10,835 bases of DNA. Source: an uncultured Collinsella sp. Lineage in GTDB: Bacteria; Actinomycetota; Coriobacteriia; Coriobacteriales; Coriobacteriaceae. Under the pieces are notes generated by a model, which had not been told where the DNA came from, did no database searches, and worked only from the letters and a program-made list of their open reading frames with translations. Numbering within the stretch: position 1 is the first letter of the stretch; the number at the start of each line of letters is the position of its first letter. Both the position numbers and the translations under genes were made by a program. Of the stretch, positions 1 through 5,532 are shown in pieces. The DNA lies in NCBI GenBank assembly GCA_900751695.1, contig CAADSS010000027.1, positions 1 to 10,835 of the forward strand, written 5' to 3'.

Positions 1-312
1 CAGCCCAACCCCGCCGATGGAGTTGACGAACCACCACAGGTGCGGCCCCTCGGCATCAAACGAAGCATCAAAGACCTCGGACGCGGCGGTAAACGCATCG
101 GCGGACGGCGAGCCCGCCAGCGCAACATCGCGGCCATCAAAGCCGTGCGCAAATGCTTCGGTAAAGTCATCCGCAAAGGCCACCAGGCGGTCACCGGGAC
201 GCACAATCCCCAGCTGCGACAGCGCTGCCGGCACATGCGGGGCCGCAACAAGACGCGCCTCACGCGCGCCGGCCCTCAAAGCCCAGGCCTCTTCTAGCTG
301 TTGTACGCCCAT
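1..312 (-). CDS. Unrecognised protein, N-terminal part (runs off the left edge)
   Basis: An open frame of 104 codons starts at an ATG at 312-310 and stays open to base 1. The start is supported by a Shine-Dalgarno-like AAGGGACGG a few bases upstream. The visible protein begins MGVQQLEEAWALRAGAREAR and is rich in Ala, Gly, Asp and Phe. It has a predicted helical start, then a stretch around residues 30-60 with VPAALSQLGIVRPGDRLVAF, and ends at the window edge in a more hydrophobic LWWFVNSIGGVGL. I do not recognise a family. It does not resemble the N-terminus of a fructokinase, which would be a natural partner for the upstream sucrose genes. The gene sits immediately behind the terminator of that operon, so it is either a separate unit or depends on read-through. 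I am fairly sure it is a real gene and unsure of everything about its role. Confidence 0.6.
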   Translation of the reverse strand, partial: MGVQQLEEAWALRAGAREARLVAAPHVPAALSQLGIVRPGDRLVAFADDFTEAFAHGFDGRDVALAGSPSADAFTAASEVFDASFDAEGPHLWWFVNSIGGVGL

Positions 313-328
313 ACGGCACCGTCCCTTC

Positions 329-369
329 AAAACAAAAACCCACGATGCGGGTGTTCCCCGCATCGTGGG
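329..369 (-). terminator. Intrinsic terminator after the sucrose operon
   Basis: Reading the minus strand, a perfect 13-bp GC-rich stem (arms 369-357 and 351-339, arm sequence CCCACGATGCGGG) closes a 5-nt loop. It is followed at once by the T-tract TTTTTGTTTT (338-329). This is a textbook Rho-independent terminator, 38 nt past the stop codon of the GH32 gene. The T-tract lies only on this side, so it terminates minus-strand transcripts. The next gene's start codon is only 16 nt beyond the T-tract, so the same hairpin could also act as an attenuator in that gene's leader. Confidence 0.93.
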
Positions 370-379
370 CAACGGCTGC

Positions 380-385
380 AGTATA
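380..385 (-). promoter_or_regulatory. Possible -10 element for the left-edge gene
   Basis: TATACT on the minus strand matches the sigma-70-type -10 consensus in five of six positions and lies between the GH32 stop codon and the terminator. I see no convincing -35 hexamer at 16-18 bp. If it is used, the transcript would begin just before the terminator hairpin and the left-edge gene would have a leader carrying that hairpin. This is a weak call based on one hexamer. Confidence 0.22.
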
Positions 386-407
386 GCGCCGATATGCGAC
401 GAATCGC

Positions 408-1949
408 TTAGATGTTAAGCGTGTGATAGTTCACGCTCGTGCCCGGAGCATCAACGGTCACGCCATAGGCCTCGGGATAGATGCGCGTCGAAAACACGAG
501 CGAGCCATCATTCACAAACACCTCGACCGACGAGACATCGCCGACAATGCGCACGTTACGAACCTCGTCGACGGGCTCCCAACGCACGGTACGACCGCAG
601 CCGGCAGAAGCGCGACCCTCATCGGTAAATCGCATCTCAAAGCGCGAGGGCAGTTCGCCCTCGGCGGGCACAAACTCCAGCTTCAGCTCGTCATCAACGG
701 TCGCGGTAAACGCGCCATCGACACCGTCAACAACAACGTCAAAGCAGGTATCGCCGGCAACCTCCAACGAGCCCTCCCCCACACGCACCGAGGCATAATG
801 GCGCTCGATCTCGCGCGCCGGCTGCTGCAGTACCACGCCGCCGTCACCGGCTGTAAGCTCACGCGGCACCGTCATGCAGTGCTGCCAACCCGCCACCAAC
901 GTCGGTGCGTTGCCATAGGTCGGCTCATCGGGCATGCCCATCCAGCCGATCAGAATGTGGCGACCATCCTCGGACGTAAACTCCTGCGGCGCGTAGAAAT
1001 CAAAGCCGGCATCCCACAGGCGGAACTCGCCCAGCTCATAAGCGTCATTGCCACCCGTAATGTCGCCCGTTACAGGCATGTAGCCCGCTGCATACACATT
1101 GCCGCGGTCCCAACGACCGCCCTCAAGACCCTGGGGAGAGAAGGACAGCCACTTCGCCGGTACGCCGCCATCCGGCTCAAGCTCAAGGTATCCCGGGCAC
1201 TCCCACATAAAGCCAAAGCGCTCGGGCGTAGACACACGACTCTCGAGCTCCCAACTCAGCATATCGGCCGAGCCATACACCAGGATCTCGCCCACATCGC
1301 GCCCGGCACCCTCGCCGTGCATGGCGCAAAAACGGCTTTCGACATGCGGCCCATCCACGCGACGACGCGCGCCCAGCACCATGTGGTAACGCCCGTCCGC
1401 GTCACGCCACACCTTGGGATCGCGCACATGGCAGGTCAAATCCTCGGGATAATCCTCGGACGCCAGCACCACGCGCTTTTGGCTGAACTCCCGACCGGCA
1501 AGGCCATCAACGCTCTCGACATAAACAGTATCGGCGCGGCGACCGGTATTGACGTAGTCGTACGTGCCGTCTGCATCGGAAAGCTTAACGTTGCCCGTAT
1601 AGAGCACGCGAATGCGACCGTCTTCGACAAGCGCGGAGCCCGAATACACGCCATGGCAATCGAACGGCTCGTCGGGCAGCAGTGGGGCGCCAACGTAGTC
1701 CCACGTCATAAGATCGCGACTCGTCGCATGGCCCCAGGCCTTAACGCCGCCCTCGACATCAAACGGCGCATACTGAAAATAGGCATGGAACACGCCGCCC
1801 GCTTGGCAAAGACCGTTGGGGTCGTTGAGCCAACCCGCCGGCGGCATAATATGGAAGTGCTGGCCATACGCGCCATGACCGCACTCAGAGGCGGCGGCGT
1901 CAACAGCGGCGACCAGCTTTGCAAGGTCGCGACCAAGTGCATTAGACAT
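408..1949 (-). CDS. scrB: Sucrose-6-phosphate hydrolase, GH32 family
   Basis: A 513-residue cytoplasmic hydrolase expected to cleave sucrose-6-phosphate to glucose-6-phosphate and fructose. Visible GH32 signatures are WLNDPNG at residues 40-46 (nucleophile Asp43), RDP at 176-178 (transition-state stabiliser Asp177) and ECPG at 250-253 (acid/base Glu250). GWMGMPDEP follows in the late beta-propeller, and a C-terminal beta-sandwich ends with EVFVNDGSLVFSTRIYPE. There is no signal peptide, which fits an intracellular enzyme acting on a PTS product rather than a secreted invertase or fructanase. The ATG start has AGGA about 8 nt upstream. The gene lies 107 nt behind the EIIBC permease gene on the same strand and ends at a strong terminator, so the two form an operon. 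The Asp177 to Glu250 spacing (73 residues) is longer than I recall for typical GH32 enzymes. The family call is very secure. The substrate rests on the PTS neighbour; inulin- or raffinose-type substrates are the alternatives. Confidence 0.95.
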   Translation of the reverse strand: MSNALGRDLAKLVAAVDAAASECGHGAYGQHFHIMPPAGWLNDPNGLCQAGGVFHAYFQYAPFDVEGGVKAWGHATSRDLMTWDYVGAPLLPDEPFDCHGVYSGSALVEDGRIRVLYTGNVKLSDADGTYDYVNTGRRADTVYVESVDGLAGREFSQKRVVLASEDYPEDLTCHVRDPKVWRDADGRYHMVLGARRRVDGPHVESRFCAMHGEGAGRDVGEILVYGSADMLSWELESRVSTPERFGFMWECPGYLELEPDGGVPAKWLSFSPQGLEGGRWDRGNVYAAGYMPVTGDITGGNDAYELGEFRLWDAGFDFYAPQEFTSEDGRHILIGWMGMPDEPTYGNAPTLVAGWQHCMTVPRELTAGDGGVVLQQPAREIERHYASVRVGEGSLEVAGDTCFDVVVDGVDGAFTATVDDELKLEFVPAEGELPSRFEMRFTDEGRASAGCGRTVRWEPVDEVRNVRIVGDVSSVEVFVNDGSLVFSTRIYPEAYGVTVDAPGTSVNYHTLNI

Positions 1950-2056
1950 ATCAAAGTCCTAACGGATCGAAAGTTACAAGGCACCAGAGATCGGCACCAG
2001 ATACGGGAAACGTCCGCAAGCATACAACCCGCGGGCATCCCCTCAATCAAAAGCTC
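1950..2056 (-). other. Spacer between permease and hydrolase genes, with a 9-bp direct repeat
   Basis: This is a 107-nt gap inside the sucrose operon. It contains GGCACCAGA twice on the plus strand (1980-1988 and 1993-2001, 13 bp apart) and a short CCCGCGGG palindrome near 2030-2037. I see no intrinsic terminator and no good promoter, so read-through from the permease gene is the simplest reading. Confidence 0.4.
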
Positions 2057-3457
2057 TTAGGCCTGCTCGGAAGCCTTGGGCTCGTCCTTGTACAGGACAA
2101 ACGAGACGGCAAAGGAAACCAGCGCGGCGACCGCAAACATGATCGCGTACTGCACGGGCTGGGCCAGGCACAACAGGATACCAAAGATGCCGGTAACGCC
2201 CGTGCCGGAGGCAGCCAACGAGGTGAGCGCGCAGACCAAGGCACCGCAACCGCCGCCGATGCAACCGGCGATGAAGGGCTTAAAGAAGCGCAGGTTCACA
2301 CCAAAGATGGCAGGCTCGGTAATGCCCATGAAGGCGGACAGAGCCGAAGGAAGCGCCAGGCCCTTGATCTTGGCATCGCGGGTCTTAAAGGCAACGGCGA
2401 GCGCGGCGCCACCCTGGGCGATATTGGCAGCGCTAGCGATGGGCAGCCAGTAAGTCACGCCGTACTGGGCGAGCTGGCCCAGGTCGATGGCGGTGTACAT
2501 CTGGTGGATACCGGTAACGACCGTGGGGGCATAGAACAGGCCGACGATAAAGGAACCGATGCCGAAGGGCAGGGTCAGCAGGGCCTGGATCAGACCGAGG
2601 ATGGCGTTCTCGGCCCAGACAAAGATGGGGCCGACGGCAACGAGCGTCACGAGCACGGTCACGAACACCGAGACGAGCGGAGTCACAAAGAGGTCGAACA
2701 TCTCGGGAACGATCTTGTGCAGGCGCTTCTCGAGGAAGGCCAGAATGGCGCAGGCGATAACGATGGGGATCACATGGCCCTGATAGCCGACCCACTCAAA
2801 GCTATACACACCGGGGATGACGGTAACCATGGTCTGAACGCCCTCGGAAGCAACCGTGTAGGCGCTCTGCAACGAGGAGTTGATGAACGCACCACCGACG
2901 ACGGCACCCAGATACGGGTTGGCGCCGAAGGCCTTAGCCGCGGAGTAGCCGATCAGGATCTGCAGAATGCCAAAGGACGTTCCCGAGACCAGGTCGGCAA
3001 TCTTGTAGATAAAGTTATTGGTGTCGAGCGCAATAAAGCCGTTGGAGGCCATAAAGTTGAGGGCGCTCATAATGCCCAGCAGCAGGCCCGAAGCCACGAT
3101 GGCGGGGATGATGGGGACAAAGACGTCGCCGAGCACCTTAATGGCACGCATAAAGATGTTCTGCTGCTGCGCCGCGGCCTCCTTGACCTCGGCCTTGGTG
3201 GCAGCCTCAACGCCGCTGAGCGCAATGAACTCGTCGTAGACCTTATTGACGGTGCCAGTACCAAAAATAATCTGGAGCTGGCCCTGGGCCTCAAAGACGC
3301 CCTTGGCGCCGTCGATATTCTCGAGGGCCTCCTTGTCAACCTTGGCGTTATTGGCAATCACCAGGCGCAGGCGCGTGGCGCAGTGTGCGGCCGAAACAAC
3401 GTTGCCGGCGCCACCGATGTTGTCGAGCACCTCTTGGGCTGATTTGCGGTAGTCCAT
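2057..3457 (-). CDS. scrA: PTS EIIBC permease, sucrose-type (glucose superfamily)
   Basis: A 466-residue fused EIIB-EIIC transporter that imports a sugar, probably sucrose, and phosphorylates it. The EIIB domain (about residues 1-85) starts MDYRKSAQEVLDNIGG and carries the phospho-cysteine motif CATRLRL with Cys26. A QGQLQIIFGTGTVNKVYDEF segment follows, typical of the end of EIIB. The EIIC domain (about 105-455) has roughly ten hydrophobic segments and the conserved GITEPAIFGVNLR motif. There is no fused EIIA, so a general EIIA must come from elsewhere in the genome. The frame is open upstream to 3544, but I chose ATG 3457. It matches the usual EIIB N-terminus and has GGAGGAAAGGGAA directly upstream, while the 29 extra residues lie over the operator region and look non-coding. 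It is followed by GH32, which points to sucrose. Trehalose or another beta-fructoside is the alternative. Confidence 0.92.
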   Translation of the reverse strand: MDYRKSAQEVLDNIGGAGNVVSAAHCATRLRLVIANNAKVDKEALENIDGAKGVFEAQGQLQIIFGTGTVNKVYDEFIALSGVEAATKAEVKEAAAQQQNIFMRAIKVLGDVFVPIIPAIVASGLLLGIMSALNFMASNGFIALDTNNFIYKIADLVSGTSFGILQILIGYSAAKAFGANPYLGAVVGGAFINSSLQSAYTVASEGVQTMVTVIPGVYSFEWVGYQGHVIPIVIACAILAFLEKRLHKIVPEMFDLFVTPLVSVFVTVLVTLVAVGPIFVWAENAILGLIQALLTLPFGIGSFIVGLFYAPTVVTGIHQMYTAIDLGQLAQYGVTYWLPIASAANIAQGGAALAVAFKTRDAKIKGLALPSALSAFMGITEPAIFGVNLRFFKPFIAGCIGGGCGALVCALTSLAASGTGVTGIFGILLCLAQPVQYAIMFAVAALVSFAVSFVLYKDEPKASEQA

Positions 3458-3460
3458 GAC

Positions 3461-3473
3461 TTCCCTTTCCTCC
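3461..3473 (-). promoter_or_regulatory. Ribosome binding site deciding the permease start
   Basis: The minus strand reads GGAGGAAAGGGAA ending 3 nt before ATG 3457. GGAGG sits 11 nt and the AGGG core about 5 nt from the start codon. The other in-frame ATGs further upstream have no comparable sequence, so this site fixes the start at 3457. Confidence 0.8.
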
Positions 3474-3476
3474 AAC

Positions 3477-3492
3477 GGGCGCATGTGCACCC
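3477..3492 (-). repeat. Small inverted repeat in the permease leader
   Basis: GGGTGCACATGCGCCC on the minus strand can form a stem of about seven pairs, including one G-U, with a minimal loop. It ends just upstream of the ribosome binding site. It has no T-tract, so it is not a terminator. It may affect mRNA stability or translation, or be fortuitous. Confidence 0.35.
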
Positions 3493-3513
3493 GGCCACTT
3501 TTGACACTTACAC

Positions 3514-3527
3514 TGTAATCGGTTTCA
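3514..3527 (-). promoter_or_regulatory. LacI-family operator, permease-proximal site
   Basis: The minus strand reads TGAAACCGATTACA, which fits the LacI/CcpA-family consensus TGNAANCGNTTNCA at every fixed position, including the central CG. It lies 57 bp upstream of the permease start codon and 26 bp centre-to-centre from a second match. The adjacent LacI-family gene is the likely binder. A CcpA-like catabolite regulator is the alternative, because the consensus is shared. Confidence 0.75.
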
Positions 3528-3539
3528 GTTTCATATGTC

Positions 3540-3553
3540 TGCAATCGTTTTCA
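3540..3553 (-). promoter_or_regulatory. LacI-family operator, promoter-proximal site
   Basis: The minus strand reads TGAAAACGATTGCA, a second perfect fit to TGNAANCGNTTNCA. It overlaps the last bases of a candidate -10 hexamer (TATATG, 3557-3552). A repressor bound here would therefore cover the start of transcription of the permease-hydrolase operon. Confidence 0.78.
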
Positions 3554-3579
3554 TATAACGGTAAACGGTAGGTTTTCGA
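3552..3579 (-). promoter_or_regulatory. Candidate promoter of the sucrose operon
   Basis: On the minus strand a weak -35 TCGAAA (3579-3574) and a -10 TATATG (3557-3552) are separated by 16 bp, each matching consensus in four of six positions. Support comes mainly from geometry: the operator abuts the -10, as it also does at the regulator's own promoter. Other start sites in this AT-richer stretch are possible. Confidence 0.3.
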
Positions 3580-3640
3580 CGGTGAAAGGTAGTTTTGAGG
3601 CAAAACCAGGGAATCAGAGGCCGGCAGACATGCACAAAGC

Positions 3641-4621
3641 CTAGACATTCATAAGCTGATGGCCGAGCTTGAGCGTCTTGAGACCACTCTCCCCCTCCTC
3701 GCCATCGAGCGCGTCGAGCAGCATGCTGGTGGCCTCGACGCCACTGGTCAGGTAGCCATAATGCACGGTGGGAATGCCGCCCGTCAGCGCTCGCAAAAAT
3801 GCGTTGTCGCCAAAACCGCTCACGCGGTGCATACCCTCACCCATGCCGCGCACCTCGTCAAGGGCACGCAGGGCGCCGGCCGCCATAGTGTCGGTCGCGC
3901 ACGCGATAAACGAAACATCGGGAGCGACAGAGAGCAGCTCACGCGCCGCACTATAGCCCGAGCCGAGCGTAAACGAGCCCAGGCGAATCAAGGCGGCATC
4001 GAGCGGGTTGCCCGCAGCGCGCAATCCGGCCTCAAAACCGCGACGGCGGTCATAACCAGCCGCGCGGTCTTCTTCGGTAACTCCAATGTAGGCGATCTTG
4101 CCATCTACCCGACCCGCAAGCGCCTGGCCCAGCTCCAAGGCAGCCTCATAATCGTCATGGTAGACGCAAGCCGCGCCCTCGACGTTTTGGCCGATCAGTA
4201 CAATGGGCACATGGCAAGACGCAATGGCCGCACGATGTTCGTCGGTGATCATGGTTGCCACGAGTACGATGCCATCGACCGGGTGATTTTGGAATAAATC
4301 AAGGTATTCGAGCTCGCGATCGGGGGCATTGTCGGTGTTGGCAAGCAGCATCTGGTAGCCACGGCGACCGAGCACCTGGCCAATGCCGGCGGTAATGCGG
4401 CTCACGGATTCCGAGTTGATCTTAGGCACGATGACGCCGATAAGCTTGGTGGAGCCGGTGCGCAGAGCGCGAGCCTGGCTGGACCGAACGTATCCGGTCA
4501 GCTCAATCGCCTGCTTAATGCGCTCGGCCTTGTCCGCCGATATGTAGCCACCGTTGAGGTAGCGCGAGACGGCGGCGCTCGAAACGCCGGCCAGCTCGGC
4601 CACATCTTTCATCTTTACCAC
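3641..4621 (-). CDS. scrR: LacI-family transcriptional repressor of the sucrose genes
   Basis: From the GTG at 4621 this is a 326-residue regulator. It has an N-terminal LacI helix-turn-helix (KDVAELAGVSSAAVSRYLNG, about residues 5-24), a hinge helix region ending ARALRTGSTKLIGVIVP, and a periplasmic-binding-protein-like effector domain to the C-terminus. The ATG five codons upstream (4636) has no ribosome binding site and would abut an operator. The GTG at 4621 has AGGGG 5 nt upstream and gives the usual start V-V-K-M-K-D-V, so I prefer it. The ATG at 4612 is a third option. The gene precedes the permease gene by about 180 nt on the same strand. Operators of the matching type lie before both genes, so I infer local repression of sugar uptake plus autoregulation. 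The effector (sucrose, its phosphate or fructose) cannot be read from sequence. Confidence 0.9.
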   Translation of the reverse strand: MVKMKDVAELAGVSSAAVSRYLNGGYISADKAERIKQAIELTGYVRSSQARALRTGSTKLIGVIVPKINSESVSRITAGIGQVLGRRGYQMLLANTDNAPDRELEYLDLFQNHPVDGIVLVATMITDEHRAAIASCHVPIVLIGQNVEGAACVYHDDYEAALELGQALAGRVDGKIAYIGVTEEDRAAGYDRRRGFEAGLRAAGNPLDAALIRLGSFTLGSGYSAARELLSVAPDVSFIACATDTMAAGALRALDEVRGMGEGMHRVSGFGDNAFLRALTGGIPTVHYGYLTSGVEATSMLLDALDGEEGESGLKTLKLGHQLMNV

Positions 4622-4636
4622 GAGCACCCCTGTCAT

Positions 4637-4650
4637 TGAAATCGCTTACA
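4637..4650 (+). promoter_or_regulatory. LacI-family operator in the regulator's own leader
   Basis: TGAAATCGCTTACA on the plus strand (TGTAAGCGATTTCA on the minus) is a third perfect match to TGNAANCGNTTNCA. It lies 15 bp upstream of the preferred GTG start of the LacI-family gene and 2 bp downstream of a good -10 hexamer. This position predicts autorepression. Together with the two sites about 1.1 kb away it could also support looping across the regulator gene. Confidence 0.75.
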
Positions 4651-4652
4651 CA

Positions 4653-4658
4653 ATGATA
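4653..4658 (-). promoter_or_regulatory. -10 element of the LacI-family regulator gene
   Basis: TATCAT on the minus strand matches the -10 consensus in five of six positions. The -35 region at 16-18 bp is poor (GTTAGA or TTAGAA) and falls in the loop and arm of the inverted repeat at 4668-4691. The transcription start would fall inside the neighbouring operator. Confidence 0.45.
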
Positions 4659-4667
4659 CCTGTTCGT

Positions 4668-4691
4668 TCCGGCGTTCTAACGAACGCCGGA
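4668..4691. repeat. Perfect 10-bp inverted repeat upstream of the regulator gene
   Basis: TCCGGCGTTC (4668-4677), a 4-nt loop TAAC, then GAACGCCGGA (4682-4691) form a perfect GC-rich dyad. Neither side has a T-tract, so it is not a canonical intrinsic terminator. It is still the strongest hairpin between the polysaccharide operon and the regulator gene and could end or stabilise the upstream transcript. It also overlaps where the regulator's -35 element should be, so a protein-binding site is an alternative. Confidence 0.6.
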
Positions 4692-4863
4692 CTGCTCGAC
4701 GCTGCGCGGATATCTGCCGGGCGATCTGCCGCTCAAACCGTCGCTCGCGTACATGAAGTACGCTTCGCTCCTCTTTCGCGGCACCTCGCCACGGCAGCTG
4801 CCCGCTCGCTGACGTACGCTCGACCAGGAGCGCCCCTCTTTGTGCAATTTGCTCGCTAGGGTT
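4692..4863. other. Non-coding gap with several short palindromes, possible extragenic repeat
   Basis: No convincing gene is seen here; the short open frames have neither ribosome binding sites nor family resemblance. The stretch contains GCGTACATGAAGTACGC (6-bp arms, near 4748-4764), the 10-bp palindrome GGCAGCTGCC near 4793-4802, and recurring CGCTCG and GTACGCT words. The 8-mer GTTCTAAC occurs at both ends of the gap region (4674-4681 and 4861-4868). This composition suggests a structured extragenic element, but copy number cannot be judged from one window. Confidence 0.35.
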
Positions 4864-5529
4864 CTAACCGTGATACTCGCCGTTGTATTGGATGAGCGTG
4901 AGGTCCTCCACGCCGTCGAGTGCGCGAATGGCATCCGCATAGGGCATATCCACGCCGTCCGAGAACACCTCCACGGTCATCTCCACCTTGTCACCGCGCA
5001 TAGTCTTGGACTTAAAGGTGAACTTGGTGCGACCAAATGCACGCACGATATCATCGCCGGTGGTCTGGCCCGTGTAGTGGATGACCATCATGTACACGCG
5101 CGCCTTGTCTTGGTGACTCGCAAAGCCGGCAATCATCGCCACGATGACCACCGCCGTGAGCCCCACGAGCGCATACATGCCGGCGCCAGCCGTAATGCCC
5201 GTGGTAATGGCCCAAAACAGATACAGCAGGTCGAGCGGGTCCTTGACCGCCGTACGATAGCGGACGATGGACAAAGCACCGACCATACCGAGCGAGATGA
5301 CCACGTTAGTCGAGATCGCGAGCGTGACCATGCAGGTAAGCACGCACATGCCCACAAGCGTCACGGCAAAACTGCGCGAATACACCACGCCGGTAAAAAA
5401 GCGCTTGTACACGTAATAGATCAGGATGCCCATGGCGAGCGCCACGAGCAGCGACAGGCCGATCTTGGCAGGGTCGACCTGGCCAAACGCCTCCAAGACG
5501 GAGTTCTTAAAAAAGTCCCTGGTGCTCAT
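4864..5529 (-). CDS. DUF4956 family membrane protein
   Basis: A 221-residue integral membrane protein of the DUF4956 family. It has about four hydrophobic segments, at residues 22-41, 54-73, 75-90 and 102-136 (the last possibly two helices). The family core GALSIVRYRTAVKDPLDL spans residues 84-101. A soluble C-terminal domain of about 80 residues, probably cytoplasmic, ends YNGEYHG. It is the last gene of the polysaccharide operon, starting 3 nt after the VTC-domain gene. A GAGGGG about 11 nt upstream of the ATG is a modest ribosome site, so translational coupling is likely. The family has no established biochemical role known to me. Its constant pairing with a VTC-domain protein suggests that it is the membrane partner of that enzyme, perhaps a conduit for polyphosphate, as the VTC1-type subunit is in yeast. 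That role is inference; the family assignment is firm. Confidence 0.88.
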   Translation of the reverse strand: MSTRDFFKNSVLEAFGQVDPAKIGLSLLVALAMGILIYYVYKRFFTGVVYSRSFAVTLVGMCVLTCMVTLAISTNVVISLGMVGALSIVRYRTAVKDPLDLLYLFWAITTGITAGAGMYALVGLTAVVIVAMIAGFASHQDKARVYMMVIHYTGQTTGDDIVRAFGRTKFTFKSKTMRGDKVEMTVEVFSDGVDMPYADAIRALDGVEDLTLIQYNGEYHG

Positions 5530-5532
5530 GGT

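Noticed and set aside
423..2060. A 545-codon plus-strand open frame opposite the GH32 gene
   Set aside because: It is antisense to a gene with unmistakable catalytic motifs, its translation is low-complexity and rich in His, Arg and Ala as expected from a GC-rich mirror frame, and no ribosome site or family signature is seen.
2504..3442. A 312-codon plus-strand open frame opposite the permease gene, rich in Gly, Asp and Asn
   Set aside because: The odd composition is the complement of membrane-helix codons; there is no plausible start region.
3458..3544. An N-terminal extension of the permease to the ATG at 3544
   Set aside because: The added 29 residues lie across the two operators, have no ribosome site, and precede the canonical EIIB N-terminus that has a strong site at 3457.
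3591..3608. Inverted repeat GTTTTGCCTCAAAAC downstream of the LacI-family gene as a terminator
   Set aside because: The stem is only six AT-rich pairs with a 3-nt loop and no T-tract, too weak to call.
4622..4636. ATG at 4636 as start of the LacI-family gene
   Set aside because: No ribosome binding sequence precedes it and it directly abuts the operator; GTG 4621 with AGGGG at 5-nt spacing gives the usual LacI-family N-terminus.
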